A model generated the notes under the pieces. That model searched no databases. It was given only the letters and a program-made list of their open reading frames with translations, and was not told where the DNA came from. From assembly GCA_017994055.1 (NCBI GenBank), contig JAGOLL010000008.1:1-51043 (forward strand): DNA of 51,043 bases, written 5' to 3'. Position 1 is the stretch's first letter. Each line of letters begins with the position of its first letter. The position numbers and the translations under genes were made by a program. Shown piece after piece: positions 34,346-42,918 of the stretch. The DNA comes from Methanothrix sp. GTDB lineage: Archaea > Halobacteriota > Methanosarcinia > Methanotrichales > Methanotrichaceae.

Positions 34346-34882
34346 ATGCTAAGCGATAAAATGAATGAGGCGTTGTGCCAGCAGGCCAATAGAGAGCTGT
34401 ATTCCTCTTATCTTTATCTTTCCATGTCCTACTATTTTGAATCGATAAAGATGGAGGGATTCGCTCACTGGATGAGGCTGCAGGCCGGAGAGGAGCTGGT
34501 TCACACCATGAAGATGCTGGACTATATTGCCAGCAGCGGCGGCAGAGCCCGGATGCTGGCGGTGGAGGCTCCCCAGTTCGACTGGGGCTCGCCCTTGCAG
34601 GCCTTCCAGCATGTCTGGGAGCACGAGAGGATTGTCACCGGGCTCATCCATGCCCTGGTGGGGGTGGCGGAGGAGGAGAAGGACGGAGCAACAGGCCAGT
34701 TTCTGCAGTGGTATGTGAAGGAGCAGGTGGAAGAGGAGGAGTCCTCGGACGAGGTCCTGAACCTGGTCAAGGCGGCTGGTGAGGATAGGGCGGCTCTGGC
34801 AGAGGCGAACAGAAAACTGGGAGAAAGAAGGTTCAGGTTCCCCCGGGGATTTGAGATTTTTCCTTACTATGGCAGGGATTGA
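34346..34882 (+). CDS. ftn: Ferritin (FtnA-type)
   Basis: This 178-residue four-helix protein has every FtnA ferroxidase ligand at the E. coli numbering: E17 (ANRELYSS), E50 and H53 (GEELVHTM), E94 (WEHERI), Q127 and E130 (VKEQVEEEE). It oxidises Fe(II) and stores ferric iron in a 24-mer. It is the last gene of the Kor-rubredoxin-ferritin cluster, which fits a role in keeping free Fe low while electrons flow through rubredoxin. No haem-binding Met is obvious. Confidence 0.93.
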   Translation: MLSDKMNEALCQQANRELYSSYLYLSMSYYFESIKMEGFAHWMRLQAGEELVHTMKMLDYIASSGGRARMLAVEAPQFDWGSPLQAFQHVWEHERIVTGLIHALVGVAEEEKDGATGQFLQWYVKEQVEEEESSDEVLNLVKAAGEDRAALAEANRKLGERRFRFPRGFEIFPYYGRD

Positions 34883-35179
34883 TGGTAGAGAACTCGCGAA
34901 TTTTGGTTTTGACAGGGGGAGAGAGATTTTCTTCGAATATTTTTTATATTATTTAACAAATGCGTCTACTGAAATGGATTGGTATCAAGAACGGGCTGTT
35001 TTATTCTAGCACAGATATATATTATTCTAAGATGACAAGGAAGAATATTTTCCAGATTATTCGAAAAAGATTTATAGATGTATAAGAAAAGAGGATTATA
35101 GTTTAGTTCGTCTTAAGCAAATAAGCCGACCAGCCAATTGGATACAGCAACTGGAAATTTGAGCGCAAAGAGGTTAAAT
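34883..35179. other. AT-rich intergenic region
   Basis: About 300 nt of strongly AT-rich sequence follow ferritin. It contains T-tracts (34951-34960) that could terminate the ferritin operon and several TATA-like strings before the gene at 35180. No gene or repeat was recognised. Confidence 0.4.
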
Positions 35180-35878
35180 ATGAATAATAAAAGATCGACT
35201 ATAATTATACCGATTTTGTTCGCTTATCTCATCAGCATTATAGCAGGTGCTATAGTTGCGATAGAAAATATGAATGTTTTCACTGTCGATAATGAAATAC
35301 TTTCGAACGAGCCGGGCAAAACAGACCCTAGCAAGGTCATGCCAGGCAAAAATGATTATCGTAGCATTGTTTTAGAGCATAATTTGAAAAAAGTTGGTGC
35401 GAGGGACAAACTGAGACTTCGTGTTTATGATACTAGCAAGGGAGATGATAATAGCTATTTAACAGAACAAAATTATTCATTAGATGGCAATTACAGGCAA
35501 GAAATAAAACTAAATTTGGAGCATAAAAGAGTAAAGCCTTTTCTTGGGAAAACATATGTCGCAATATTTGATTTAACAAGAAATATTAAAACTGATAGAT
35601 ATCCTGGTGCAAAAATTGATGTATTTTATCATTTCCGGACAATTGATAAAACCAAAGATAATCCTGCTCAGATAATTCTTTATGATTTCCTGGCAGCATA
35701 TCCTGTAACTGTTTATTTGACTGCACATCGTAAAGATGGATCTGGTATGGACCAGATTACAGGAGAGCTAACATATAAACGGCCGGGAGAATTAAGCACT
35801 TTTATATGGAATTCAACTGAGACAACATTTAATCCAAAAATCCATGATTGGATAATGCCCGAATATGATCGAATTTAA
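35180..35878 (+). CDS. Membrane-anchored envelope protein of unknown function
   Basis: ATG 35180 is chosen because of GAGGT at 35170-35174. The 232-residue product begins with a single membrane segment (IIIPILFAYLISIIAGAIVA), after which about 200 residues are outside. That part is basic and beta-rich (RDKLRLRVYDTSKGDDNSYL, GKTYVAIFDLTRNIKTDRYP), without cysteines or catalytic motifs. It ends next to the start of the 697-residue repeat protein, so the pair is an operon and probably one envelope complex. AT-rich base composition and lack of family resemblance suggest an accessory or lineage-specific gene. Confidence 0.65.
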   Translation: MNNKRSTIIIPILFAYLISIIAGAIVAIENMNVFTVDNEILSNEPGKTDPSKVMPGKNDYRSIVLEHNLKKVGARDKLRLRVYDTSKGDDNSYLTEQNYSLDGNYRQEIKLNLEHKRVKPFLGKTYVAIFDLTRNIKTDRYPGAKIDVFYHFRTIDKTKDNPAQIILYDFLAAYPVTVYLTAHRKDGSGMDQITGELTYKRPGELSTFIWNSTETTFNPKIHDWIMPEYDRI

Positions 35879-35879
35879 A

Positions 35880-37958
35880 ATGAAGATCATTATTGTGTTA
35901 TTGGTTTTATTTTTGGCAACCGTATTTGAAGTCTTGGCAGAAGAGTCAGAGAGTGCAGGATATTCGGCCCCTTCTGGCTTTGGAGAAGATGAACAAGAAC
36001 CGCAAGATGTGACTGGGTATTCCCTTCCTGCTGGTTTTGGAGAGGGTGAACAAGAACAGCAAGAGAGCACTGGATATTCCGTACCTTCTGGCTTTGGAGA
36101 GGGTGAACAAGAACAGCAACAGAGCACTGGATATTCCGCACCTTCTGGCTTTGGAGAGGATGAACAAGAACAGGAAGAGAGCACTGGATATTCCGTACCT
36201 TCTGGCTTTGGAGATGAACAACCTGCCGGTTTTGGCTCTAAGAGCGTTGGTGATAAATTATCTCGCGCTGGAGAACCATCCATAACATATTTTGTTCCTT
36301 CTGGATATTCCCCTGCCACTGCCGGTCCGCTTACAATCAAGAAGACGGTTAAGCCGGTAGAATCGGGAAAAGGTCATGCAAACCGCTTAAAGGTGGAGGT
36401 TGAGATAACATCGGCCAGAAAGGACAGAAATGATGACGCCATCAATGATATCGATATTTATGAGCTCGTCGACGAATCCCTCAATCTCGTTCCACCAGAT
36501 GATGATATTAATAATATAAAAAAAATAAATAATATAGAACAATTAGCGGATATCTTCTTATGTGGCAGTTATGAGAGCATATCAGAGATACCATTGATGA
36601 ACTCTCTTAAGGCCAGCTCTCTGGATGAAATCGGCTTGATGAGATTGGCTCTTTTAAGTGATCAGCCCTTGAGCGCAGAAGATCCCAAATCATATCGGAA
36701 AGTATATGCCAATATGGAATCAAAAACCCAGGTTAATCTTTATAGCCCTTTGAATACATCAGATTATGTATTTTATCTGAATAATACTGATGGCATTGAT
36801 TTTAATGATAGCTCTAATCTGAATGATATATCGGATTATTTTAAAGATAGTTTTGGCCTTGGCTGGATAAACTCCTCCAATATCGATATTTTCTATCCAG
36901 GAGAAAGCAAGATACAGATGAAAAATATCAAAATAGCCGACAATGATCTTTCCGATAATTGGATATTATTCATAATAGATGATCTTAATAAAACAGATGG
37001 CAGAGTAATCATGAATATATCTGATAAAATGATATATTACTTGAATTATGAAACTAATATAACTGATGATAGCCACTGGGACATATTTGATCAGAATGAA
37101 ATCATGCGATTTAATCTAAAAAACATGGACAGCAAAGACCGCCTTTTCTACTGGTACTATGTGCGACCGAAAAAGAGCGGCCCTTTTATAACGGAGTCGA
37201 TAATAAGGATACGGGATGAGGATTACAGAGGATGGCCGGATATCATATACCCTCTGAGCATAGAGGTGGGCAAACCAGATTACAGATTCGAGGTTGATCC
37301 AATTTTGGAAGGCTCAAAGGTCTTTGTTCATTCAGATTGGATTCCGGACTCTTGGGAAGGATTTAATGTCTCATATATAATTAGATATACGGGCGAATCC
37401 TCTAACACGTATCTGAAAAATTTGAAGATAGAGATAAATCCCGGGGAGGGTTATCTCGCTGAGGAGGATAAACACCTGGAAAAGATAAATTTTACCAGGG
37501 AAAAGAATAATATAATTACTTTAAACAGAAGGATTGGCTATAATAATACCGGAACTTTTCGCATCCCGGCACTCTGGATTGAAGGAACCCCCTACATCTT
37601 CAAGGAGACAGTGACAGTTGATGAACCCATATTAAGATATTGGGGTATTTTTAATTCATACTATACAATAATTGCTGCCTTATTACTGATCCTGGTAAAT
37701 AAAGAGGTAAAAGGGATCTTTGGATGGGTCAGAAATCTCTTCTTGCTTGCTGCAAGAAAGCTGGGCCTTCGAAAAAGGGCGCCCCGATCTCAGGATGATA
37801 AAGTCGATTTAAAATTAAGTCCCGACGAGATTGAGCCAAAAATTGAGGGAAGAAAAACAAAAACGGACAGAGATGCAACTGAAAAAGAAGAAGCGGCAAA
37901 AAAAATGGCCAATCTTATCATCGAGGCCCTTGAGAGGGGCGGCAGGGATAGGACGTAA
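35880..37958 (+). CDS. Surface protein with 19-residue GYSxPSGFGE repeats and C-terminal anchor
   Basis: ATG 35880 (or 35865, which overlaps the upstream gene) gives about 692 residues. A signal peptide (KIIIVLLVLFLATVFEVLA) is followed by four to five 57-bp tandem repeats (STGYSVPSGFGEGEQEQQQ type), rich in Gln and Glu. A large extracellular beta-rich region with Asn-Xaa-Ser/Thr sites follows (LTIKKTVKPVESGKGHANRL; NNTDGIDFNDSSNLND). Near residue 595-615 there is one membrane helix (YYTIIAALLLILVNK), then a highly charged cytoplasmic tail. It looks like a cell-surface or sheath-associated protein. No family is recognised. Confidence 0.7.
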   Translation: MKIIIVLLVLFLATVFEVLAEESESAGYSAPSGFGEDEQEPQDVTGYSLPAGFGEGEQEQQESTGYSVPSGFGEGEQEQQQSTGYSAPSGFGEDEQEQEESTGYSVPSGFGDEQPAGFGSKSVGDKLSRAGEPSITYFVPSGYSPATAGPLTIKKTVKPVESGKGHANRLKVEVEITSARKDRNDDAINDIDIYELVDESLNLVPPDDDINNIKKINNIEQLADIFLCGSYESISEIPLMNSLKASSLDEIGLMRLALLSDQPLSAEDPKSYRKVYANMESKTQVNLYSPLNTSDYVFYLNNTDGIDFNDSSNLNDISDYFKDSFGLGWINSSNIDIFYPGESKIQMKNIKIADNDLSDNWILFIIDDLNKTDGRVIMNISDKMIYYLNYETNITDDSHWDIFDQNEIMRFNLKNMDSKDRLFYWYYVRPKKSGPFITESIIRIRDEDYRGWPDIIYPLSIEVGKPDYRFEVDPILEGSKVFVHSDWIPDSWEGFNVSYIIRYTGESSNTYLKNLKIEINPGEGYLAEEDKHLEKINFTREKNNIITLNRRIGYNNTGTFRIPALWIEGTPYIFKETVTVDEPILRYWGIFNSYYTIIAALLLILVNKEVKGIFGWVRNLFLLAARKLGLRKRAPRSQDDKVDLKLSPDEIEPKIEGRKTKTDRDATEKEEAAKKMANLIIEALERGGRDRT
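35952..36236 (+). repeat. Tandem 57-bp coding repeats (4-5 copies)
   Basis: Each unit encodes S/VxGYSxPSGFGExEQEQxx. Units 1 to 4 are in register from 35952, and the fifth is cut short after PSGFG. Units 3 and 4 are nearly identical at DNA level (AGCACTGGATATTCC...), so the array can expand or contract by slippage. Confidence 0.85.
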
Positions 37959-38036
37959 TATTGATAGAATTATCAAGCTGTGCTATACGAGAAGGAGACG
38001 CTGCCCTTCATGGCAATGGGGGTTCCAAGTCATATC

Positions 38037-39035
38037 TTATCCTGCTTTCTCTTTTTTGTCCTCTCTCGCCTCCAGGCTTTTTCTGGCTTCTTCCGATAGC
38101 AAGCAACCGCAGGACTCTTCTCTAGCCAGTGAGCAGTTGCAGGGTTCGATATGGATGGATACCGCGGTTCCTGGATAGTGCTCCTTTATAGAGCAGGTTA
38201 TCATATCGGTGATGCGATGAGATTCATCGACGGACATGGCAGCATCAACCCTGATATGAAAATCCACAAAACGATCTGCTCCAGCTTTTCTGGTGCGCAG
38301 TTTATGAAATCCGCGAATGGTGGGGGCAAAGGCTGCTATATGCCTTCTCAGGCCTTCGGTCTCATCCTCCGGCAGGCCTACATCTATCAGATCGCGGGCC
38401 GATTCTACTGTCAGATGATAAGCAGCCCTGATGATGAGCAGAGCCACGATTATTGCTGCGGCTGGATCAATCCAATAAAGATTGAGTTCAGGCACAACCA
38501 GCTTTCCAGCCATGATGACGGCAAGGCCGGCCAGAACCCCCAGTGAGGTATAGACATCGGCGCGCAGATGGCATGCATCGGCCTTAAGTGCCACCGAATC
38601 AGTCTCCTCCCCCACCTGATTAAGCCTTCTGGATACGAAGATATTTGCTGCTACAGATATTAGCATAACCAAAGCTCCCCAGCCGACTTGATCCAGTGGC
38701 TGAGGATCTCTCAGCTTCTCTGCAGCCTCGAAGAGGATCCAGCCTGCAGCTATGAATATCAGTGCTGCTTCAATGGTCCCGGATACATTCTCTACCTTGC
38801 CGTGGCCGAAGGGATGGCCTTTGTCAGGCGGATTTCCCGAGACTCTAACAGCAATAAAAGCAATGATGGCGGCAAGCAGATCCACGGATGAATGAACCGC
38901 CTCGGAGATAACCGATACCGATCCGATCCATGCGCCCACCAGCAGCTTCAGAATTATCAGCAGGGAATTTGAGGCTACGGATAAAAGAGCTGCATTGCGC
39001 TTGCGACGGTCATCTTGAGCTTTAATATCCTTCAT
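38037..39035 (-). CDS. Cation diffusion facilitator (CDF) metal transporter
   Basis: This 332-residue protein has six membrane helices (SNSLLIILKLLVGAWIGSVS; AVHSSVDLLAAIIAFIAV; GTIEAALIFIAAGWILFEAA; GALVMLISVAANIFVSRRL; ADVYTSLGVLAGLAVIMAGK; AAAIIVALLIIRAAYHL). The metal-site signatures are SEAVHSSVD (helix II) and KADACHLRADVY (helix V), followed by a cytoplasmic C-terminal domain. The tail is Cys-rich (EPCNCSLAREESCGCLL), which may bind Zn or Ni. It exports divalent cations such as Zn2+, Fe2+ or Mn2+ in exchange for H+. Confidence 0.92.
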   Translation of the reverse strand: MKDIKAQDDRRKRNAALLSVASNSLLIILKLLVGAWIGSVSVISEAVHSSVDLLAAIIAFIAVRVSGNPPDKGHPFGHGKVENVSGTIEAALIFIAAGWILFEAAEKLRDPQPLDQVGWGALVMLISVAANIFVSRRLNQVGEETDSVALKADACHLRADVYTSLGVLAGLAVIMAGKLVVPELNLYWIDPAAAIIVALLIIRAAYHLTVESARDLIDVGLPEDETEGLRRHIAAFAPTIRGFHKLRTRKAGADRFVDFHIRVDAAMSVDESHRITDMITCSIKEHYPGTAVSIHIEPCNCSLAREESCGCLLSEEARKSLEAREDKKEKAG

Positions 39036-39072
39036 GCATTCTCCGGCTTATTTCGGAAGCAGAGATACCGAT

Positions 39073-39855
39073 TCAGCAAATCCTATTGCATTCCCCTGTT
39101 AAGATCGGCTTTGGCAGAGGGGTGCCTGTCTTATGCAGTCTATTTAAAACGGCCAGGCTCTCAACAACTGCTGCTTCACTCTTCTGCTCCAGTGCGGCGG
39201 TCAGGCCTCTTTCTCTTATTTTCTCCAAGACCGGCATCAGGTCTATTCCTCCCTGACCCAGAGCCAGATGCTCGTCGCCCTCTCCGGAGTTGTCGTGCAG
39301 ATGGACGTGGGTCAGGGCAGGATGGCCTAAAAACTCCTGCAGAGTTCCGCAGGTATGAGCATGGCCTATATCCAGAACCAGGCCCAGGCCGTGCAGGTCC
39401 AGGTCTGGCTTCTTAAAGAAGAGCCATTCGCTCTTGGGCATGTTCTCCAAAACCAGGGATATGCCCAGCTCATCCTGCAGAGGCGCCAGCTCAGAGAGGG
39501 ACTGGTACAGACAGGTCAGGGCATCGCCCCAGCAGAAGCTCCAAGGGGTGTAACCGGGGTGGATGATATATAGCTCCGCACCTATGGCGGCTCCGGCAAT
39601 GATGGCCTGGCGGTGCAGGTTAACCGAGGCCTCACGAAATTCGTGGTAGATGCTGGCGATATTGATGTCGGCAATTGGACCGTGGATGCTGTATCTCAGA
39701 GAATAAGATGAGGCCGTATCCAGATTCTCAGGTCGAAAGAGGCTGTGTCTGCCCTCACAGAGGATTTCAGCTCGGGTGGAGAGCATTGAGATCCTATCCA
39801 GAGCTTGATCCAATGGCAGGTCCAGGTATGCCCAGGTGGAGATGCCCAGCTTCAT
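39073..39855 (-). CDS. Xylose-isomerase-like TIM-barrel protein (sugar epimerase or AP endonuclease 2 family)
   Basis: With ATG at 39855 the product is ~260 residues (MKLGISTWAYLDLPLDQALD). Barrel blocks are YSIHGPIADINIAS, ELYIIHPGYTPWSF, LVLENMPKSEWLFF, LGLVLDIGHAHTCG and LTHVHLHDNSGEGDEHLALG. They provide the His/Glu/Asp metal ligands of the AP_endonuc_2 superfamily. The substrate may be a sugar phosphate or DNA. It is not joined to any operon, and upstream the next gene on the other strand is the small ORF before eno. Confidence 0.82.
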   Translation of the reverse strand: MKLGISTWAYLDLPLDQALDRISMLSTRAEILCEGRHSLFRPENLDTASSYSLRYSIHGPIADINIASIYHEFREASVNLHRQAIIAGAAIGAELYIIHPGYTPWSFCWGDALTCLYQSLSELAPLQDELGISLVLENMPKSEWLFFKKPDLDLHGLGLVLDIGHAHTCGTLQEFLGHPALTHVHLHDNSGEGDEHLALGQGGIDLMPVLEKIRERGLTAALEQKSEAAVVESLAVLNRLHKTGTPLPKPILTGECNRIC

Positions 39856-40042
39856 ATCCATCATCTGATCTCAGTGATCGCTGGTATATTAGAGCTATTC
39901 TGTTTTGCAAAGTTCCATTCACACTTTGCCCGTCGAAGGAGATCGGCAACATCTTTCATTATTTATCCTTTTGCAGCGCAGGCAAGATCCGGGCATGAGG
40001 GGATTCATCTTCTCCGGGCCTGCATGAAGACAAGGAGGGTGT

Positions 40043-40210
40043 GTGAGCAGGGGCATAACTCTTGACCTGACCCTGGCAGAGCTCTCGAAACTCTTGAGCC
40101 ATAATAAGGATCATGCTACAAATGCCGATGATCTGGTGCAGATCAGGCCAACTTTAATAAAGGGGCATGGCAAGCAGATTACCGAGGTATACCATGTCCT
40201 TTCAGATTGA
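40043..40210 (+). CDS. Small conserved-looking protein upstream of enolase
   Basis: GTG at 40043 is preceded by AAGGAGGGT (40032-40040), the strongest ribosome-binding site in the window. The 55-residue ORF reads SRGITLDLTLAELSKLLSHN ... ADDLVQIRPTLIKGHGKQIT, then EVYHVLSD, and stops at 40208-40210, 14 nt past the eno ATG. It therefore overlaps eno and is translationally coupled to it. It is soluble and has no known motif. The function is unknown. Confidence 0.7.
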   Translation: MSRGITLDLTLAELSKLLSHNKDHATNADDLVQIRPTLIKGHGKQITEVYHVLSD

Positions 40211-41444
40211 GAAGATTCATGCCCGTGAGATCCTTGATTCAAGGGGAAATCCGACTATTGAGGTTGATGTTTACACCTGCTGCGGTTTTGGGAGGGCGGC
40301 TGTGCCCTCCGGTGCGTCCACAGGCACCCATGAGGCTTTGGAGCTGCGCGACGGCGGCGACAGGTATGGGGGCAAGGGTGTTCTCAAGGCGGTCAAGAAC
40401 GTCAATGAGATCATAGCTCCTGAGCTGTTGGGGATGGACGCCTCAGCCCAGAGGGAGATAGATCAGTTCATGATCGAGCTGGACGGGACGACAAATAAGT
40501 CCAATCTGGGTGCCAATGCCATATTGGGTGTCTCCATTGCCGTGGCCAAGGCGGCAGCCGTCTCGGCGGAGATGCCTCTCTACAAGTATCTGGGCGGTGT
40601 GAACACCTGCCGGCTGCCCATACCCTCCTTCAATGTGCTCAACGGCGGCCAGCATGCCGGAAATGATCTCTCCATTCAGGAGTTCATGATCCTGCCCGCC
40701 GGGGCAAAGAGCTTCTCCGAGGGGCTGCGCATGGCTGTTGAGACTTATCATGCTCTGGGCAAGATACTCAAGGGCAAGTATGGCGTGGGAGCCACCAATG
40801 TGGGCTACGAGGGCGGCTATGCACCGCCGCTGGTCAAGACCAGGGATGCTCTGGATGCCATAATGAGCGCACTGGATGTCAGCGGCTATGGCGAGGAGAT
40901 CAAGATCGGCCTGGACTCGGCTGCATCCAGCTTCTATATGGAAGGGGGATACTCGGTGGACGGAAACCGGCTTACTCCAGGAGAGTTGATAGACTATTAT
41001 GTGGATCTGGTCAAGACCTATCCCATCGCCTTCCTGGAGGATCCCTTCGAGGAGGAGGCTTATGATGACTTCGCCCGGCTGACGGAAAAACTGCCGGGCA
41101 CCATAATCATCGGCGACGATCTATATGTGACCAATATCAAGCGCCTGGAGAAGGGGATACGCATGAAGGCAGGAAATGCTCTCCTGCTCAAGCTCAACCA
41201 GATCGGAAGCGTTTCCGAGGCCTTCGATGCTGCAAGGATGTCCTTCCGGGCCGGCTGGAAGGTCATGGCCTCGCACCGCTCTGCTGAGACCGAGGACTCG
41301 GCACTGGCGGATGTGGCTGTGGCATTGGGATGCCAGATGCTGAAGACAGGAGCGCCGGCCAGGTCGGAGAGGACGGCCAAGTACAACCAGCTTCTGAGGA
41401 TCCAGGAGCAGCTTGATGATGCCGCAGACTATGCTGTAATTTAA
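40194..41444 (+). CDS. eno: Enolase
   Basis: The 416-residue protein begins at ATG 40194 (MSFQIEKIHAREILDSRGNP). It has GASTGTHEALELRDG, GANAILGVSIAVAKAAA, the metal ligands in KIGLDSAASSF, FLEDPFEEEAYDDF, GDDLYVTN, LLLKLNQIGS (catalytic Lys) and SHRSAETEDSALAD (catalytic Lys loop). It interconverts 2-phosphoglycerate and phosphoenolpyruvate in glycolysis and gluconeogenesis. It ends next to a perfect 16-bp palindrome and a strong intrinsic terminator. Confidence 0.96.
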   Translation: MSFQIEKIHAREILDSRGNPTIEVDVYTCCGFGRAAVPSGASTGTHEALELRDGGDRYGGKGVLKAVKNVNEIIAPELLGMDASAQREIDQFMIELDGTTNKSNLGANAILGVSIAVAKAAAVSAEMPLYKYLGGVNTCRLPIPSFNVLNGGQHAGNDLSIQEFMILPAGAKSFSEGLRMAVETYHALGKILKGKYGVGATNVGYEGGYAPPLVKTRDALDAIMSALDVSGYGEEIKIGLDSAASSFYMEGGYSVDGNRLTPGELIDYYVDLVKTYPIAFLEDPFEEEAYDDFARLTEKLPGTIIIGDDLYVTNIKRLEKGIRMKAGNALLLKLNQIGSVSEAFDAARMSFRAGWKVMASHRSAETEDSALADVAVALGCQMLKTGAPARSERTAKYNQLLRIQEQLDDAADYAVI

Positions 41445-41501
41445 TTATCTAGATAATTGCTCTCCTCCGGGCTCTGAGGGGAGAGCAGATCCTCTTTTTT
41501 T
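41443..41501 (+). terminator. Palindrome plus intrinsic terminator after eno
   Basis: AATTATCTAGATAATT (41443-41458) is a perfect 16-bp palindrome that overlaps the stop. It is followed by GCTCTCCTC (41459-41467) pairing with GGGGAGAGC (41478-41486; one G-U), and then seven T residues at 41495-41501. The T-run makes this the clearest factor-independent-looking terminator in the window. Confidence 0.7.
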
Positions 41502-41589
41502 GCCCCTTTTGTTCTTCTATTCGGATAGGCTTGAAATAGTATCAGCTATATCATAAATCAGAACGAATAATGCAAAGGTGGAGTATTAA

Positions 41590-41877
41590 ATGGCGGTTTA
41601 TAAGATAAGATGTGAGGTCATGAGCATTGCTGGGGACAAGGAGAAGTGCATAGGAGCGGCCAAGATGAAGAAGGGGGAGAAGTTCATCTTCGAGGCCAGG
41701 ACCCCGGAGGGTATGTGTGTGCGGGCTTTCAATGCAATATTTCCCTCTGCCTTTGCCATGCGCTACTCGGACAAGATGCCTTGGGAGAAAGGGGAAGGCT
41801 ATGCCGATGTAACCTGTCCGGATGGAGACATTGTGGTCCGGCTGACCAGGGCCAAGGATGATGAGGTGCATATTTAG
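41590..41877 (+). CDS. TIGR04076-family protein
   Basis: This 95-residue protein has VYKIRCEVMSIAGDKEKCIG, KKGEKFIFEARTPEGMCVRA, FNAIFPSAFAMRYSDKMPWE and DGDIVVRL. The spacing of cysteines and the end of the protein fit the uncharacterised TIGR04076 family of anaerobes. GGTGGAG at 41577-41583 supports the ATG. A nine-T run at 41884-41892, seven nt after the stop, ends the gene. The role is unknown, though its spread among anaerobes suggests redox or Fe-S chemistry. Confidence 0.85.
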   Translation: MAVYKIRCEVMSIAGDKEKCIGAAKMKKGEKFIFEARTPEGMCVRAFNAIFPSAFAMRYSDKMPWEKGEGYADVTCPDGDIVVRLTRAKDDEVHI

Positions 41878-41883
41878 TTATCA

Positions 41884-41892
41884 TTTTTTTTT
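41884..41892 (+). terminator. U-tract after the TIGR04076 gene
   Basis: Nine T residues follow the stop codon by 7 nt, without a strong hairpin. This is the typical archaeal termination signal. Confidence 0.55.
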
Positions 41893-42129
41893 CCACATTT
41901 CTAAAATATATAGAATATATTGTGAATTTATTTAATATCCTTGACGGAATTTAATTAAATTGTGCAGCTTTGATCCGACTCGAATCACAGCTAAATGATT
42001 GTCAAAAAAAGCATCTTCAGCAAGCTGCAAGAATTGATGAGAATATAGTATAATCCTGTAAGCAGAGACAAATATTTCGTAAAGTATTTATCCTTTGAGA
42101 TGTTATATATTGCGAGATGGTGATAGCTG

Positions 42130-42546
42130 ATGGGTATTATGCCATCGGACCCAAAAAAGAGAAGCGAATTCATATTGATTTTAATAATGATTTTGGTATT
42201 AGCTCTAATGCTGTTCGTCAGCCCAGATTATGACCACGATTCAAATGATTCCGATGATTTTGGATGGGACTCACCCGAATCCAGAGATGACCGTACCAGT
42301 GATGATAGCGGCAGTGATGAGAGCGGGTCAAGCTATGGAGATTTCTACGGGTCCAGCGATGATGGTGAATCAAGCTATGGAGATTTCTATGGATCAGATA
42401 GCGATTCAAGTTATGGAGATTTCTTCGACTCTGGTTCTGATTCCGGAGATGATAGCTGGGATAGTGGCTGGGATGGTGGAGATGACTGGGACAGCGGCGG
42501 CTGGGATAGCGGCGACAGTGGCTGGGATGGAGGAGATGACTGGTGA
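42130..42546 (+). CDS. Membrane-anchored low-complexity Asp/Ser/Gly/Trp repeat protein
   Basis: The 138-residue protein has one N-terminal membrane helix (FILILIMILVLALMLFVSPD) and an extracytoplasmic or cytoplasmic tail made of SSYGDFYGS repeats (three copies) followed by W/D/G/S repeats (WDSGWDGGDDW). The tail is very acidic and may bind metal ions or be disordered. GGTGAT precedes the ATG. The next gene starts 6 nt after its stop and encodes a zinc ribbon, so the two are co-expressed. No family is recognised. Confidence 0.65.
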   Translation: MGIMPSDPKKRSEFILILIMILVLALMLFVSPDYDHDSNDSDDFGWDSPESRDDRTSDDSGSDESGSSYGDFYGSSDDGESSYGDFYGSDSDSSYGDFFDSGSDSGDDSWDSGWDGGDDWDSGGWDSGDSGWDGGDDW

Positions 42547-42552
42547 TGATTG

Positions 42553-42918
42553 ATGACTGATCTGATCGATTTGAAGTGGGCAAAGATTGACGATGAATGG
42601 GTGATCTATAAAGAAGAGCTTGATGAGTGGATAAAAACTCAGGGTATACCGAGATGTCCTGTTTGCAAAAATACCAAAGCGGGAATGAAAAATATACGAA
42701 TGGAAGGTAACATTAAGCGAGGAAACTGTGCCAGCTGTGGTGCTCGTTTAGCGATAATAATGGCAAGCGGAAAATTTGTTGTCTTGAAGAAATTCAAGTA
42801 TGGAAGTATTAGCGATCCAAAGACTATGATACCCAGCAACGTAGAAGTATCTGCTGCAAATTTCACAAATGAGCAGCTTGAAAAGTGGGCCAAATTAGGA
42901 TGGATCCGGAGGATTTGA
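42553..42918 (+). CDS. Zinc-ribbon protein with C-terminal helical segment
   Basis: The 121-residue product from ATG 42553 has IKTQGIPRCPVCKNTKAGMK and RGNCASCGARLAIIMA. The pairs CPVC and CASC make a four-cysteine zinc ribbon of about 30 residues. The ends are charged and helical (DEWVIYKEELDEWIKTQ; EQLEKWAKLGWIRRI). It probably binds nucleic acid or a partner protein. It is coupled to the low-complexity gene upstream. The family is unknown to me. Confidence 0.65.
   Translation: MTDLIDLKWAKIDDEWVIYKEELDEWIKTQGIPRCPVCKNTKAGMKNIRMEGNIKRGNCASCGARLAIIMASGKFVVLKKFKYGSISDPKTMIPSNVEVSAANFTNEQLEKWAKLGWIRRI

Noticed and set aside
35952..36236. CRISPR array
   Set aside because: The 57-bp units are contiguous, in frame, without spacers, and encode a protein repeat.
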